Position numbers and translations under genes: made by a program. DNA of 33,694 bases from Candidatus Zixiibacteriota bacterium (lineage in GTDB: Bacteria; Zixibacteria; MSB-5A5; GN15; FEB-12): the NCBI GenBank assembly GCA_020348905.1, contig CP070756.1, forward strand, positions 2,803,675 through 2,837,368, in the 5' to 3' direction. Each line of letters opens with the position of its first letter. Position 1 is the first letter of the stretch. Shown here in pieces: positions 17,713-24,694 of this stretch. Below the pieces are notes generated by a model. The model had not been told where the DNA came from. It worked only from the letters and a program-made list of their open reading frames with translations, and ran no database searches.

Positions 17713-18225
17713 CTACTTCTCCTGCCAGTCGCTAAGTTTCTGGCGACGAATCTTCTCCGAAAGATGCAGGCACCCCTCCATCAACGACTCCGGCCGCGGA
17801 GGACAGCCGGGGATATAGATGTCCACCGGCACGATGTGGTCGATGCCCTTTTCGACGGCGTAGCTATCGTAGTAGAAAGGGCCGCCCTTGATGGTGCAGC
17901 CGCCCATCGCGATGACGTAGCGCGGCTCGGCCATCTGGTCATAGAGCTTGCGCAAGCGCGGAGCCATCTTCTTGGTAATGGTCCCGGCGGCAATGATAAG
18001 GTCGGACTGCCTGGGGGAAGCGCGGAATATCATCCCCAGACGGTCAAAATCATAACGGGAAGCGCCGGTGCACATAAGCTCGATCGCGCAGCAGGCAGTG
18101 CCAAAGAGTAAATACCACAGAGATTTCGCCTGCGCAAAATGCAAAACCGACTCTAAAGATGTCGTAACGATGGCGCCACCCGGAATTTTCTCAGAGTAAT
18201 AAGGAAGCTTCTTGATCAGACCCAC
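17713..18225 (-). CDS. nuoB: NADH-quinone oxidoreductase subunit B (cluster N2)
   Basis: The 170-residue PSST-type subunit holds the last iron-sulfur cluster (N2) before quinone. All four ligands are present: C45 and C46 (tandem), C110 in GGCTIKGG, and C141 in [10 protein letters not shown]. The length is short and standard. It overlaps the end of nuoA by ten bases. The presence of N2 shows that the quinone-reducing module is complete even though the NADH module is absent. Confidence 0.96.
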   Translation of the reverse strand: MGLIKKLPYYSEKIPGGAIVTTSLESVLHFAQAKSLWYLLFGTACCAIELMCTGASRYDFDRLGMIFRASPRQSDLIIAAGTITKKMAPRLRKLYDQMAEPRYVIAMGGCTIKGGPFYYDSYAVEKGIDHIVPVDIYIPGCPPRPESLMEGCLHLSEKIRRQKLSDWQEK

Positions 18226-18569
18226 TTCAAAGCTCCCTTTCTCCAGGCATAGAAAATGCCAAAGAACAGAATCAGTATAAATATTACCATCTCAACCAGG
18301 GCGTAAAGTCCAAGCTGGCCAAACGCCACCGCCCAGGGAAACAAGAAGACCACCTCGACATCGAAGACGACAAAAATCAGGGCGAATATGTAGAAGCGGT
18401 TGTTGAACTTTATCCACGAGGTACCGATGGGATTTTCGCCGCACTCGTCATTGATGTTCTTTTCGGGATAATGGTTGAATGGTCTGAAAACCCGGGACAG
18501 CAGGAAGGTAAAAAGAACGATTCCGATACCGGCAAAGATGAAAATTAAAACTGCCAAATACTCAGTCAT
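18216..18569 (-). CDS. nuoA: NADH-quinone oxidoreductase subunit A
   Basis: The 117-residue, three-helix membrane subunit has the conserved loop [25 protein letters not shown] shortened here as [10 protein letters not shown] then [25 protein letters not shown]-type helix 2 with its buried Asp/Glu. The Cys in ECG is the loop residue that reports on the active/deactive state in other complexes. It is the first gene of the nuo operon. Only a weak purine stretch precedes the ATG. An inverted repeat lies 15 bases upstream. Confidence 0.94.
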   Translation of the reverse strand: MTEYLAVLIFIFAGIGIVLFTFLLSRVFRPFNHYPEKNINDECGENPIGTSWIKFNNRFYIFALIFVVFDVEVVFLFPWAVAFGQLGLYALVEMVIFILILFFGIFYAWRKGALKWV

Positions 18570-18583
18570 TGTCTCAGTCTGCC

Positions 18584-18611
18584 GTCACATAGTGCTAGCC
18601 CAATATGTGAC
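18584..18611. promoter_or_regulatory. Inverted repeat just upstream of nuoA, possible operator or leader hairpin
   Basis: GTCACAT (18584-18590) and ATGTGAC (18605-18611) form a perfect 7-bp inverted repeat with 14 bases between, so the half-site centres are 21 bases (two helical turns) apart. It sits 15 bases before the nuoA ATG. No convincing -35/-10 pair is visible: a TTGACA occurs at 18658-18663 (minus strand) but has no -10 at normal spacing, and TATTAT lies further on. The 261-base gap 18570-18830 otherwise shows no gene. Confidence 0.4.
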
Positions 18612-18830
18612 CGAATTCACAAATAATATTTGCTCAAGAAACTCCGTTTTCACTGGATGTCAAGGAAATTTTGCTTTTTTTGGCTGAGGGGGCTCGGTCA
18701 GTAGGGGGATGTTAAACAGGACCGCAAGACCCACATATCACTTTAGTAATCAGGAAGATAACACGGGCAGATGATGGGTGAACAAGAGCGACTTGGATGC
18801 TGATAGATGATGCCTCTGAACGCAGCCAAC

Positions 18831-20075
18831 TTACTCGGCGGTCCGTTCGATCTGTCGGATCTTAAGGTACAGTGCAACCACAAGAATAGTAATAAAGAGA
18901 GTGGCAAATCCCAGCCCTTTCCGCCGAAAATGGTACTCATCGATCAATGCCGCTGAATTGGCTACGACGGAATCGGCCTTGTTGATGCCCTCGGCCGCCT
19001 TCGAGGCAACGGAGTCGGCATTGAAGGCGTGAACGAGGGTTTTGGCCTGGATCAGAGCCTGAGACACCTCCTTAAAGCGAAACTCTTCGTCGGTGGTCAT
19101 CATACCCTTGTCAATCGCTTCGGAAAGAACGGAATCGGCCCGACGGTGGGCGGTGATAAGCTGGCCAATGGCATCGGCCATTGCCGAAGCGGTTTCAAAT
19201 GCGGCCGTGCCGTCATCGGCGCTGTGGCACTCGACACAAATGGCTTTCTCGTCGATCCCCACCATACCTTCGTGGGGCTTGATAATCCTGTGATTGGAGT
19301 GGCAGCTCTCGCACATGGGGTACTCATTTTCGTCAAAAGCCGGTTTATGGGGTGAGCCATTGAAGAGGTCGGCTTCGATAGCATGGCAGTTGCCACAAAC
19401 CGCCGAGAGGGAGTTGAAACCGGGCGGGGCGGCACCGTGATTACTGTGACAGTCGTTGCAGGCTGGGGCTCCCAGATCGTTCTGCTCGAGCAACGCAATG
19501 CCATGAACAGAAGCCTTGTAATCCTCGACCTGCGACGTGGGAATTCGATATTCTCGCATATACTCAGGATCGGAGTGACACTTTCCACAGGTCTCGATGA
19601 GGTTAACCGGGTGCGTACTCGAATGAGGCATCTTGGCATCGCCAATCTCGTGCACGCTGTGGCAGGAAACGCAATTGGCGACCTTCGTATCATTCTTGGT
19701 GAGCAGAAGAATCCCGTGAACCGAGGTACGGTACTTGTCCAATTGATCGGTGGGCAGTGAGGGATTATGCCCTCGCATATAGGCAGCATCACTATGACAC
19801 CGGGCGCAGAATTGCGGTACCTGAGTATGCGACGGTATTCCCCGGTAATCGCTTACCTTACGAACATCATCCATCTCTTCCTATGATGCTTCGCAGCCGT
19901 GTCAATCGACACAGCCAAGACCTTTCTGGGCGTGAATGTGCGGCGCGATCATGTGCGAAGGCCCATCCTCGTCTTCGAAGTCGTAATGGCAACTGAAGCA
20001 GTTGTCCTCAGCCGCTACCCCGAATGGTGCGGCCAGAAGAACAGTGGAGACAGTAATCAGCGCGCGAAACAACAT
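18831..20075 (-). CDS. Periplasmic multiheme cytochrome c, frame interrupted by in-frame TGA and TAG
   Basis: Uninterrupted translation runs only from the ATG at 19874 (347 residues), but that product has no export signal. The same frame extends upstream to an ATG at 20075: signal peptide (residues 1-22), heme motif CFSCH (26-30), then C55-V-D-TGA58-H59 where the TGA replaces the second heme cysteine, then TAG at codon 65. After these come seven CXXCH motifs (CARCH, CVSCH, CGKCH, CNDCH, CGNCH, CESCH, CVECH, starting at full-frame residues 90, 135, 163, 206, 227, 255, 280), a helical region, and a C-terminal membrane anchor (about residues 389-405). Eight intact sites plus one altered. It follows cytochrome b by eight bases and would replace cytochrome c1 as electron acceptor of that complex. 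It is either recoded, a pseudogene, or miscalled in sequence; a decision is not possible from sequence alone. Confidence 0.75.
19859..19895 (-). other. Stem-loop directly behind the in-frame TGA (SECIS-like)
   Basis: Counting bases after the TGA (19902-19904), bases 7-19 pair with 32-43: TGCGAA and TTCGTA (one G-T pair) plus CATCAT and ATGATG, with one bulged G at base 13. The loop is 12 bases (AGGAAGAGATGG) and has G at its second and third positions, 19 bases from the TGA to the loop. The published bacterial SECIS pattern asks for a loop of about 3-14 bases, a G in its first two positions, and 16-37 bases to the UGA; all are met. The loop also contains the TAG codon and the ATG at 19874. 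Confidence 0.45.
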
Positions 20076-20083
20076 GGCTTTGT

Positions 20084-21202
20084 TTACTCCAAAATATACC
20101 CGAGCGCCGTCATCGCTATAATAAAGGCCAGCACGAGCCAGCCGAAAGCCATTAAGTAAGAGGCTTTCCGATTGCCTGCCTTACGATCCACGAAAGGCAC
20201 CAGGGTCCAGATAACACCACCAATCGTGAACACGATAATTCCGAACAACTCACCTTCAATAAACAGAACGTGCGCGGGAAGCATCTTAAGGGCCTGGAAA
20301 GCGAACATGAAATACCATTCCGGACGGATGACCTCCGGCGGCGGGGCAAACGGGTCGGCTTTTGTCCCCAGCGGCCAGTGAACGGCCCCAATGCCGTCCG
20401 GAAAAAGCACGGCCAAAATGGCCAGTACATTCAGCGCAATCAGCCAGACGAGAAGGTCTCGCAGGAGAAAACTCGGGAAGAATCTTTGATATTGCTTGTC
20501 CTTTTCCGTCCTGCCCTGCCATGATATCGGCTCACTCATACCCTGACGCTGGATGAAAACCAGGTGCGCTGCCAGCAGAACAGTAAAAAGGCCGGGTAGA
20601 ATAGCCACGTGGAGGCCGAAAAAGCGCCCGATTGTAGCCCCCGTTACCTCTTCCCCACCCCGCATGACGATCATCAGGTCATCGCCGATGATTGGAATTG
20701 CCCCGGCCATACCCGTTCCCACCCGGGTGGCAAAAAAGGCCAGTTCGTTCCATGGAAGCAGGTAACCGGAAAAGCCAAACATCAGGGCCAGACCGAGCAG
20801 ACCGATCCCGGTAAGCCAGGTCAGTTCGCGTGGTCTACGATAAGCGTAGGTGAAAAACACCGTGAACATGTGTACGAACACAGCCAGAATCATCAGATTG
20901 GCCGACCATGAGTGTACGGATCTCACCAGCCAGCCAAACTGGACGTTAGCCACGATAAACCGCACCGATTCATACGCCGAATCGGCGCCGGGACGATAGT
21001 ACATAAGCAGCAAGATGCCTGTCACAACCTGGACCACAAACAGGAAAAGCGAAATTCCGCCAAAGTAGTAAAAAATGGAATGGCCGTGGACGGGGACTTT
21101 CTTGTCACCCATATATTCGACCAGGGCATCGATTTTGAAGCGTTCGTTGACCCAGCCGTAGAGTGAATCGAAAAATCCTGACCCGGTTGGCTTTGTCGCC
21201 AT
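20084..21202 (-). CDS. Cytochrome b (fused b6/subunit IV type) of a Rieske/cyt b complex
   Basis: The 372-residue integral membrane protein of about eight helices has two heme pairs: H97-x13-H111 and H198-x14-H213. The 14-residue spacing of the second pair is that of cytochrome b6, rather than 13 as in mitochondrial cytochrome b. The Qo-site motif PEWY is at 294-297, and the C-terminal subunit-IV-like half is fused in the same chain. It oxidises quinol with the Rieske protein. The gene starts at the A of the Rieske stop codon (TGATG), so it is coupled to it. Stop TAA, then eight bases to the multiheme cytochrome start. Confidence 0.94.
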   Translation of the reverse strand: MATKPTGSGFFDSLYGWVNERFKIDALVEYMGDKKVPVHGHSIFYYFGGISLFLFVVQVVTGILLLMYYRPGADSAYESVRFIVANVQFGWLVRSVHSWSANLMILAVFVHMFTVFFTYAYRRPRELTWLTGIGLLGLALMFGFSGYLLPWNELAFFATRVGTGMAGAIPIIGDDLMIVMRGGEEVTGATIGRFFGLHVAILPGLFTVLLAAHLVFIQRQGMSEPISWQGRTEKDKQYQRFFPSFLLRDLLVWLIALNVLAILAVLFPDGIGAVHWPLGTKADPFAPPPEVIRPEWYFMFAFQALKMLPAHVLFIEGELFGIIVFTIGGVIWTLVPFVDRKAGNRKASYLMAFGWLVLAFIIAMTALGYILE

Positions 21203-21654
21203 CAGCTTTCCTCCCGGCTGACAAAAATCGCACCCTCGGCCTCTTTGACCGAATAAGCGGCCAGCGGCTTCGGAGGTGGTCCGGAAATATTCTTGCCGTC
21301 AAGATCGTATCGTCCATTGTGGCAGGAACACCAGATAATCCCCAGATCCGGCCGGTGCTGTACTGTACAGTCGAGGTGGGTGCAGGTGGCCGCCAGGGCT
21401 TTCAACTCACCCTGCTCGGTCTGGTAAATTATCCCCAACTCCCGTCCGTACTTGAAGTACTTCGCTTTCTTCGGATCGGCCTCGATATCGTCACGAATGA
21501 AGGACAGTTTCAGCTGCGACAGCTTCGCCTCACCGGCTGCCGGCGGTATGATAAACCTGACGATGGGATAAAAAACGGCACCCAGCGTAGCCAGAACGCT
21601 ACCACCGAGTATAAGCTCCAGAAACCCCCGTCGAGTCGACTTATTGTTGTTCAC
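21202..21654 (-). CDS. Rieske 2Fe-2S protein of a quinol-oxidising complex
   Basis: The 150-residue protein has a twin-arginine type N-terminus (STRRGFLELI, residues 6-15) and a membrane segment (about 17-37). The Rieske cluster motifs are C91-T-H93-L-D-C96 and C109-S-C111-H112: C91, H93, C109 and H112 bind the cluster, while C96 and C111 form the disulfide. The tail with GPPPKPL is the usual proline loop. Start is GTG at 21654, with GGAGG four bases upstream. It is the first gene of the Rieske/cytochrome b/multiheme c unit and lies behind a near-consensus promoter. Confidence 0.94.
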   Translation of the reverse strand: MNNNKSTRRGFLELILGGSVLATLGAVFYPIVRFIIPPAAGEAKLSQLKLSFIRDDIEADPKKAKYFKYGRELGIIYQTEQGELKALAATCTHLDCTVQHRPDLGIIWCSCHNGRYDLDGKNISGPPPKPLAAYSVKEAEGAIFVSREES

Positions 21655-21687
21655 ACAGCCTCCATTTACGGCCCGCAGGTCGCCCCT

Positions 21688-21716
21688 ATTTTAATCCCTC
21701 CCGGTCGCCCTGTCAA
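21688..21716 (-). promoter_or_regulatory. Predicted sigma70-type promoter for the Rieske/cytochrome b operon
   Basis: Minus strand TTGACA (21711-21716), 17 bases, TAAAAT (21688-21693), one base from consensus. The predicted start near 21681 leaves a leader of about 27 bases with GGAGG before the GTG start. Confidence 0.72.
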
Positions 21717-21765
21717 CCCCGCAGAAGGAAAATCGTCACCAACTTTGACCCATTTAACAAATATT

Positions 21766-22149
21766 TTACAGAAATGCTACGGCCTCGATCTCAACCTTTA
21801 CGTCAAGTGGCAACCGGGCCACCTGGACGGTAGACCGCGCCGGGGGGTCGGCACCAAAATGAGATGCGTAAACCTCGTTAACGGCAGCAAAATCGTCCAT
21901 ATCCGCGAGGAAGATGGTGGTCTTGACCACCTTTGTCAGGTCTACCCCGGAGGCAGCCAGCACCTCGGTCATGTTCTTCATGATTTGTTCACATTGTTCG
22001 GCAGCGGACTCACCGACAATCTTCATTGTCTCGGGATCGAGCGGAATGACACCGGACAGGAACACAACGGTTCCGCAGGGGACCTTTACCGCCTGCGAAT
22101 AGGGACCCACTGCAGCCGGAGCCTTCTCGGTTTTGATGACTTCTCTCAT
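21766..22149 (-). CDS. ridA: RidA family reactive enamine/imine deaminase
   Basis: The 127-residue product has the standard length and the active-site residues of RidA at their familiar numbers: Y17 in GPYSQA, R105 in PPARSTV, and E120 in VEIEAVAF. These proteins form trimers that hydrolyse reactive 2-aminoacrylate and other imines released by PLP enzymes in the cytosol. GGAGG lies seven bases before the ATG. It shares the strand with the Rieske gene, 111 bases downstream, but the Rieske gene has its own promoter, so co-transcription is doubtful. Confidence 0.93.
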   Translation of the reverse strand: MREVIKTEKAPAAVGPYSQAVKVPCGTVVFLSGVIPLDPETMKIVGESAAEQCEQIMKNMTEVLAASGVDLTKVVKTTIFLADMDDFAAVNEVYASHFGADPPARSTVQVARLPLDVKVEIEAVAFL

Positions 22150-22215
22150 TATACTTCCTCCACTGGATTGAAGAGCGAAACCTGATGATGAGAATTTAAC
22201 TAACGGGAAGTCGAC

Positions 22216-22247
22216 AAAAAACTGTTTTTAAGGCGCCGAACGGCCTT
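22216..22247 (-). terminator. Probable terminator after the HD-GYP gene
   Basis: A GC-rich hairpin with arms AAGGC (22230-22234) and GCCTT (22243-22247) is followed on the minus strand by AAAAACAG and a T6 run (22216-22221). On the plus strand the hairpin is followed by T5, so it could also stop transcription in that direction. Confidence 0.45.
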
Positions 22248-22284
22248 TTTGTTGATTGTTATGGTTGAATGGCAAAGAACCGGG

Positions 22285-23268
22285 TTAAATGTTGACCAAC
22301 CCGGTCGGACCCATCAGTTCCACAAATGCCCTGAGGGCCGCATCGTCGTAGGCGCCCTTCAGAGTGAACATAATCTTAAGCGAAGGAAATGTGTCCATGG
22401 CCTTCTGGTAGACCCGCTCGGTGGTCATGGCATCGAAAGAGTCCGCAATGGCCACGATCCTGGAATATGTGTGCATCTCATCAAGTGTCAGCCCGGTAGG
22501 GTAGCCGCTGCGGTCACCCCGTTCGTGATGCTGTAATATTGGATAGAAAGACGCCGCCGGTATATCATCCGACCCGGTCAGAATATCCACCCCCCATTTG
22601 GGATGTTTCTTCATAATCTCAAACTCGATCGGGTTAAGCGCCGAGCGCTTGTTGAGGATTCGATCCGAGATCTTGGATTTGCCGATATCATGAAGCAGAG
22701 CCCCGATGCCCAGCTCGTGGAGAAATCCGCGATCGGCAAAACCCATCTGCTGCGCCAAAGCCACCGAAAAAGTCGAAACGTTTACCGAATGGGTATAGGT
22801 GTAGTAGTCGAACGATGTGATCTTGAGCAGGTTCAAAAAGGCCTCTCGCCCACTGAGAATGTAATTAATGGTGTTGCTGACCAGATCCTTCGAGCGGCGG
22901 ATGTTCTCACCATAGGTCGGATTGGATAGGACATCTTTGACCAGGTTGGTTGACGTTTCATAAAGAATCCCGGCTTTCTTGTCCTCCTTAACCTTCGGAT
23001 CGGTCAGGATCTTGCCGAGATTCTGCTCAATATACTTCTGGTACTTCTCTTTGCATTCGCTGGAGATATAAAGGCGATCGACGTGGTTGTCGATCAATTT
23101 TTGCCTGGTAGCTTCCGTGAACGGCAGGTCAGCCGAGCGGTATAGCACAAACCGGTTATTGACCTTTATATACAGATCAAACTCGAGTATCGAATCGACT
23201 CGAATCGAATCCAAGAATATCGCTTGATAGGCCTCACCGACTAGGAACGGGGCTTCGGTGGCTGCCAT
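22285..23268 (-). CDS. HD-GYP domain protein, probable cyclic-di-GMP phosphodiesterase
   Basis: The 327-residue cytosolic protein has an N-terminal region of about 140 residues without a recognised domain and a C-terminal HD-GYP domain. Metal and catalytic residues seen: H160 in YTHS, H193-D194 in HDIGK, H222, H247-H248-E249, G255-Y256-P257, and D276 in AIADSFDAMT. The family hydrolyses cyclic di-GMP. The motif reads HHERGDRSGYP, so the Trp-Asp-Gly of the common HHERWDGxGYP is Gly-Asp-Arg; the metal ligands and GYP are kept. No receiver or transmembrane segment is present. Linked motility genes are several kilobases away. Confidence 0.9.
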   Translation of the reverse strand: MAATEAPFLVGEAYQAIFLDSIRVDSILEFDLYIKVNNRFVLYRSADLPFTEATRQKLIDNHVDRLYISSECKEKYQKYIEQNLGKILTDPKVKEDKKAGILYETSTNLVKDVLSNPTYGENIRRSKDLVSNTINYILSGREAFLNLLKITSFDYYTYTHSVNVSTFSVALAQQMGFADRGFLHELGIGALLHDIGKSKISDRILNKRSALNPIEFEIMKKHPKWGVDILTGSDDIPAASFYPILQHHERGDRSGYPTGLTLDEMHTYSRIVAIADSFDAMTTERVYQKAMDTFPSLKIMFTLKGAYDDAALRAFVELMGPTGLVNI

Positions 23269-23361
23269 CGTACCAGTTTCCCTGTGTTTGTAAAGCTCTA
23301 CCCGCCAGGGGCGGTATTTGCCATTATCTGTACTATTATCGGCAAATGAAGATTTTATATT

Positions 23362-23389
23362 AAAAAAACCCCCGGAAGGATTCCGGGGG
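23362..23389 (-). terminator. Rho-independent terminator after the unknown 206-residue gene
   Basis: Nine-pair perfect stem CCCCCGGAA / TTCCGGGGG (23369-23389) with a three-base loop, followed on the minus strand by a T7 run (23362-23368). It closes the gene at 23434-24054 and separates it from the HD-GYP gene. Confidence 0.88.
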
Positions 23390-23433
23390 CCCTGTAGGAG
23401 GGAATAAAAACAACACTAAAAACAGGAGATTTT

Positions 23434-24054
23434 TCAGGAACCGTAATTCTTAACCGTTTTCAACACTGAATTAAGAGAGTCCGTGATGTTGGTCAAAATC
23501 TTGGAGTACCTCTTGAGCAGTTCGGAATACTGCCAGCGCATGTGAAAAGCGTTCTCGGGAAAGTCGAATAACTCCAACAGGGTACTTTTGTATATCTCTT
23601 CGATGTACTTAATGGCGTAATAGGGGTAGTCCGGGATGTTAGGATCGCAAACTTCTCCTTTACTCAACCTCTCCTTATAAACCTCAACCCTCTCCAGGAT
23701 GACGGTTCCGAAACACCACGGGGTCATAACGACGCCAAAGTTTCCTCCGTCACAGTAAAAGCGGCGTATCGTCTTGAGAAGAAGGTCGAGGATAACCGAC
23801 TTGGCTCGATAATAGGCTATCGTTTCCTCATAAGCCGGCTCGATGTCCGACAATTTGAGAAGAACGTTATCGCGTTCCTTCAAGGCGTTATCATAGGTCA
23901 GCTCCAGGAAGCGGTAGAAATCATCAAAATACACTTTCGTATTTTCCGACAGCGACATAGTGTAGAAGCCCTTTTCGTCACGACGGACCCTGGGGTCGCT
24001 GCTGGCAGCCAACCGTTCCGGCGAAAATCCTCGTTGATATCTTCCCTCTAACAT
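23434..24054 (-). CDS. Hypothetical protein, 206 residues
   Basis: Not recognised. The product is soluble and mainly helical, with charged, Tyr-rich segments (IEPAYEETIAYYRAKSVI, YPYYAIKYIEEIYKSTLLEL) and a central Cys-containing stretch (RRFYCDGGNFGVVMTPWCFG). No signal peptide or membrane helix is seen. The frame is open to 24096, but ATG 24054 has AGGAG six bases upstream and is chosen over that earlier start. It is a single-gene unit: a strong terminator follows it, and a non-coding gap lies upstream. The MTPWCFG region with two cysteines 15 residues apart could be a metal or redox site; that is speculation. Confidence 0.75.
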   Translation of the reverse strand: MLEGRYQRGFSPERLAASSDPRVRRDEKGFYTMSLSENTKVYFDDFYRFLELTYDNALKERDNVLLKLSDIEPAYEETIAYYRAKSVILDLLLKTIRRFYCDGGNFGVVMTPWCFGTVILERVEVYKERLSKGEVCDPNIPDYPYYAIKYIEEIYKSTLLELFDFPENAFHMRWQYSELLKRYSKILTNITDSLNSVLKTVKNYGS

Positions 24055-24433
24055 AGTTTCTCCTAAGTTGATCATATTCAATATCCCATAGAGCATCGAA
24101 TATGCCGTGCCATAACAAATCGGCCCCGGAAGCCTTTTGGCTGCACTATGTTATTGTGAAACAAGGTGTTGCGCCCTATGTGTAAGTGTTGAACGCTTCC
24201 GCAATGAGGGCTCATCAAGAGAAAAAGTCTGCACATAATTTCGCCCGGGCGACAAAATTGTAATAAAAGGACCAGATGCGGACGATACTATTAATAGAAG
24301 CCAAATTCAGGCATTTCACGGTGATATTATCGAGTTCAGACTACATCAGATGATCAGATAGCCCATATCGACAAATTCATTCAGGTTAGAATTCAACTCT
24401 TATGTAAGGATCAAGCTCCAGCGGAGAAGTTCA
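24055..24433. other. Non-coding gap between divergent genes
   Basis: No gene is supported in these 379 bases. They must contain the promoter of the unknown minus-strand gene and that of the small plus-strand gene, but no good -35/-10 pair is evident for either. A perfect 12-bp palindrome, TCGCCCGGGCGA, lies at 24241-24252 in a more A/T-rich setting and could be a regulator site. Confidence 0.4.
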
Positions 24434-24628
24434 ATGCACAAGTCATGGCACAGCGATGACGGGCCGCGCAAGAAGCGACGCCACCACAAGAAGAAAGGCC
24501 GACCCAACGACCACGAGAACGAGGACCTGTTCTTCCACAAGAAAGACCGGCACAAGAAACACAACTACAAAGAACGAATCGATTCGATAAGACTTATGGA
24601 GGTTGCAGAATTAACCGAATCGTCATAA
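24434..24628 (+). CDS. Small Lys/His/Arg/Asp-rich basic protein
   Basis: Not recognised. The 64-residue product is very hydrophilic: runs such as PRKKRRHHKKKGR and KKDRHKKHNYK alternate with acidic DHENEDL, and a short hydrophobic/acidic end (RLMEVAELTES) follows. GGAG lies seven bases before the ATG, and a hairpin terminator follows 39 bases after the stop, so it looks like a real independent gene. The composition suggests binding to nucleic acid or ribosomes, or metal binding through the histidines; no function is claimed. Confidence 0.55.
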   Translation: MHKSWHSDDGPRKKRRHHKKKGRPNDHENEDLFFHKKDRHKKHNYKERIDSIRLMEVAELTESS

Positions 24629-24667
24629 GAATAGTCATAAAAATCACTTTGTTTGGATAGTATCAGA

Positions 24668-24694
24668 GCACCCGATTCAGTCAGGTGCCCTTTT
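24668..24694 (+). terminator. Terminator after the small basic protein gene
   Basis: Five-pair stem GCACC (24668-24672) / GGTGC (24684-24688) with an 11-base loop, followed by CC and T4 CTT. It is a modest but well-placed intrinsic terminator. Confidence 0.55.

Noticed and set aside
18584-18611. CRP/FNR binding site upstream of nuoA
   Set aside because: The half-sites are in the opposite order (TCACA before TGTGA) and too far apart for a CRP or FNR site.
19881-19883. General reassignment of TAG to a sense codon in this organism
   Set aside because: TAG ends nuoB, nuoC, nuoI, nuoK, nuoL, the EEP gene, the antiporter and the small secreted protein, at the expected ends of conserved proteins.
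19875-20075. Frameshift as explanation for the split cytochrome
   Set aside because: The upstream and downstream parts are in the same frame with conserved spacing; only stop codons intervene.
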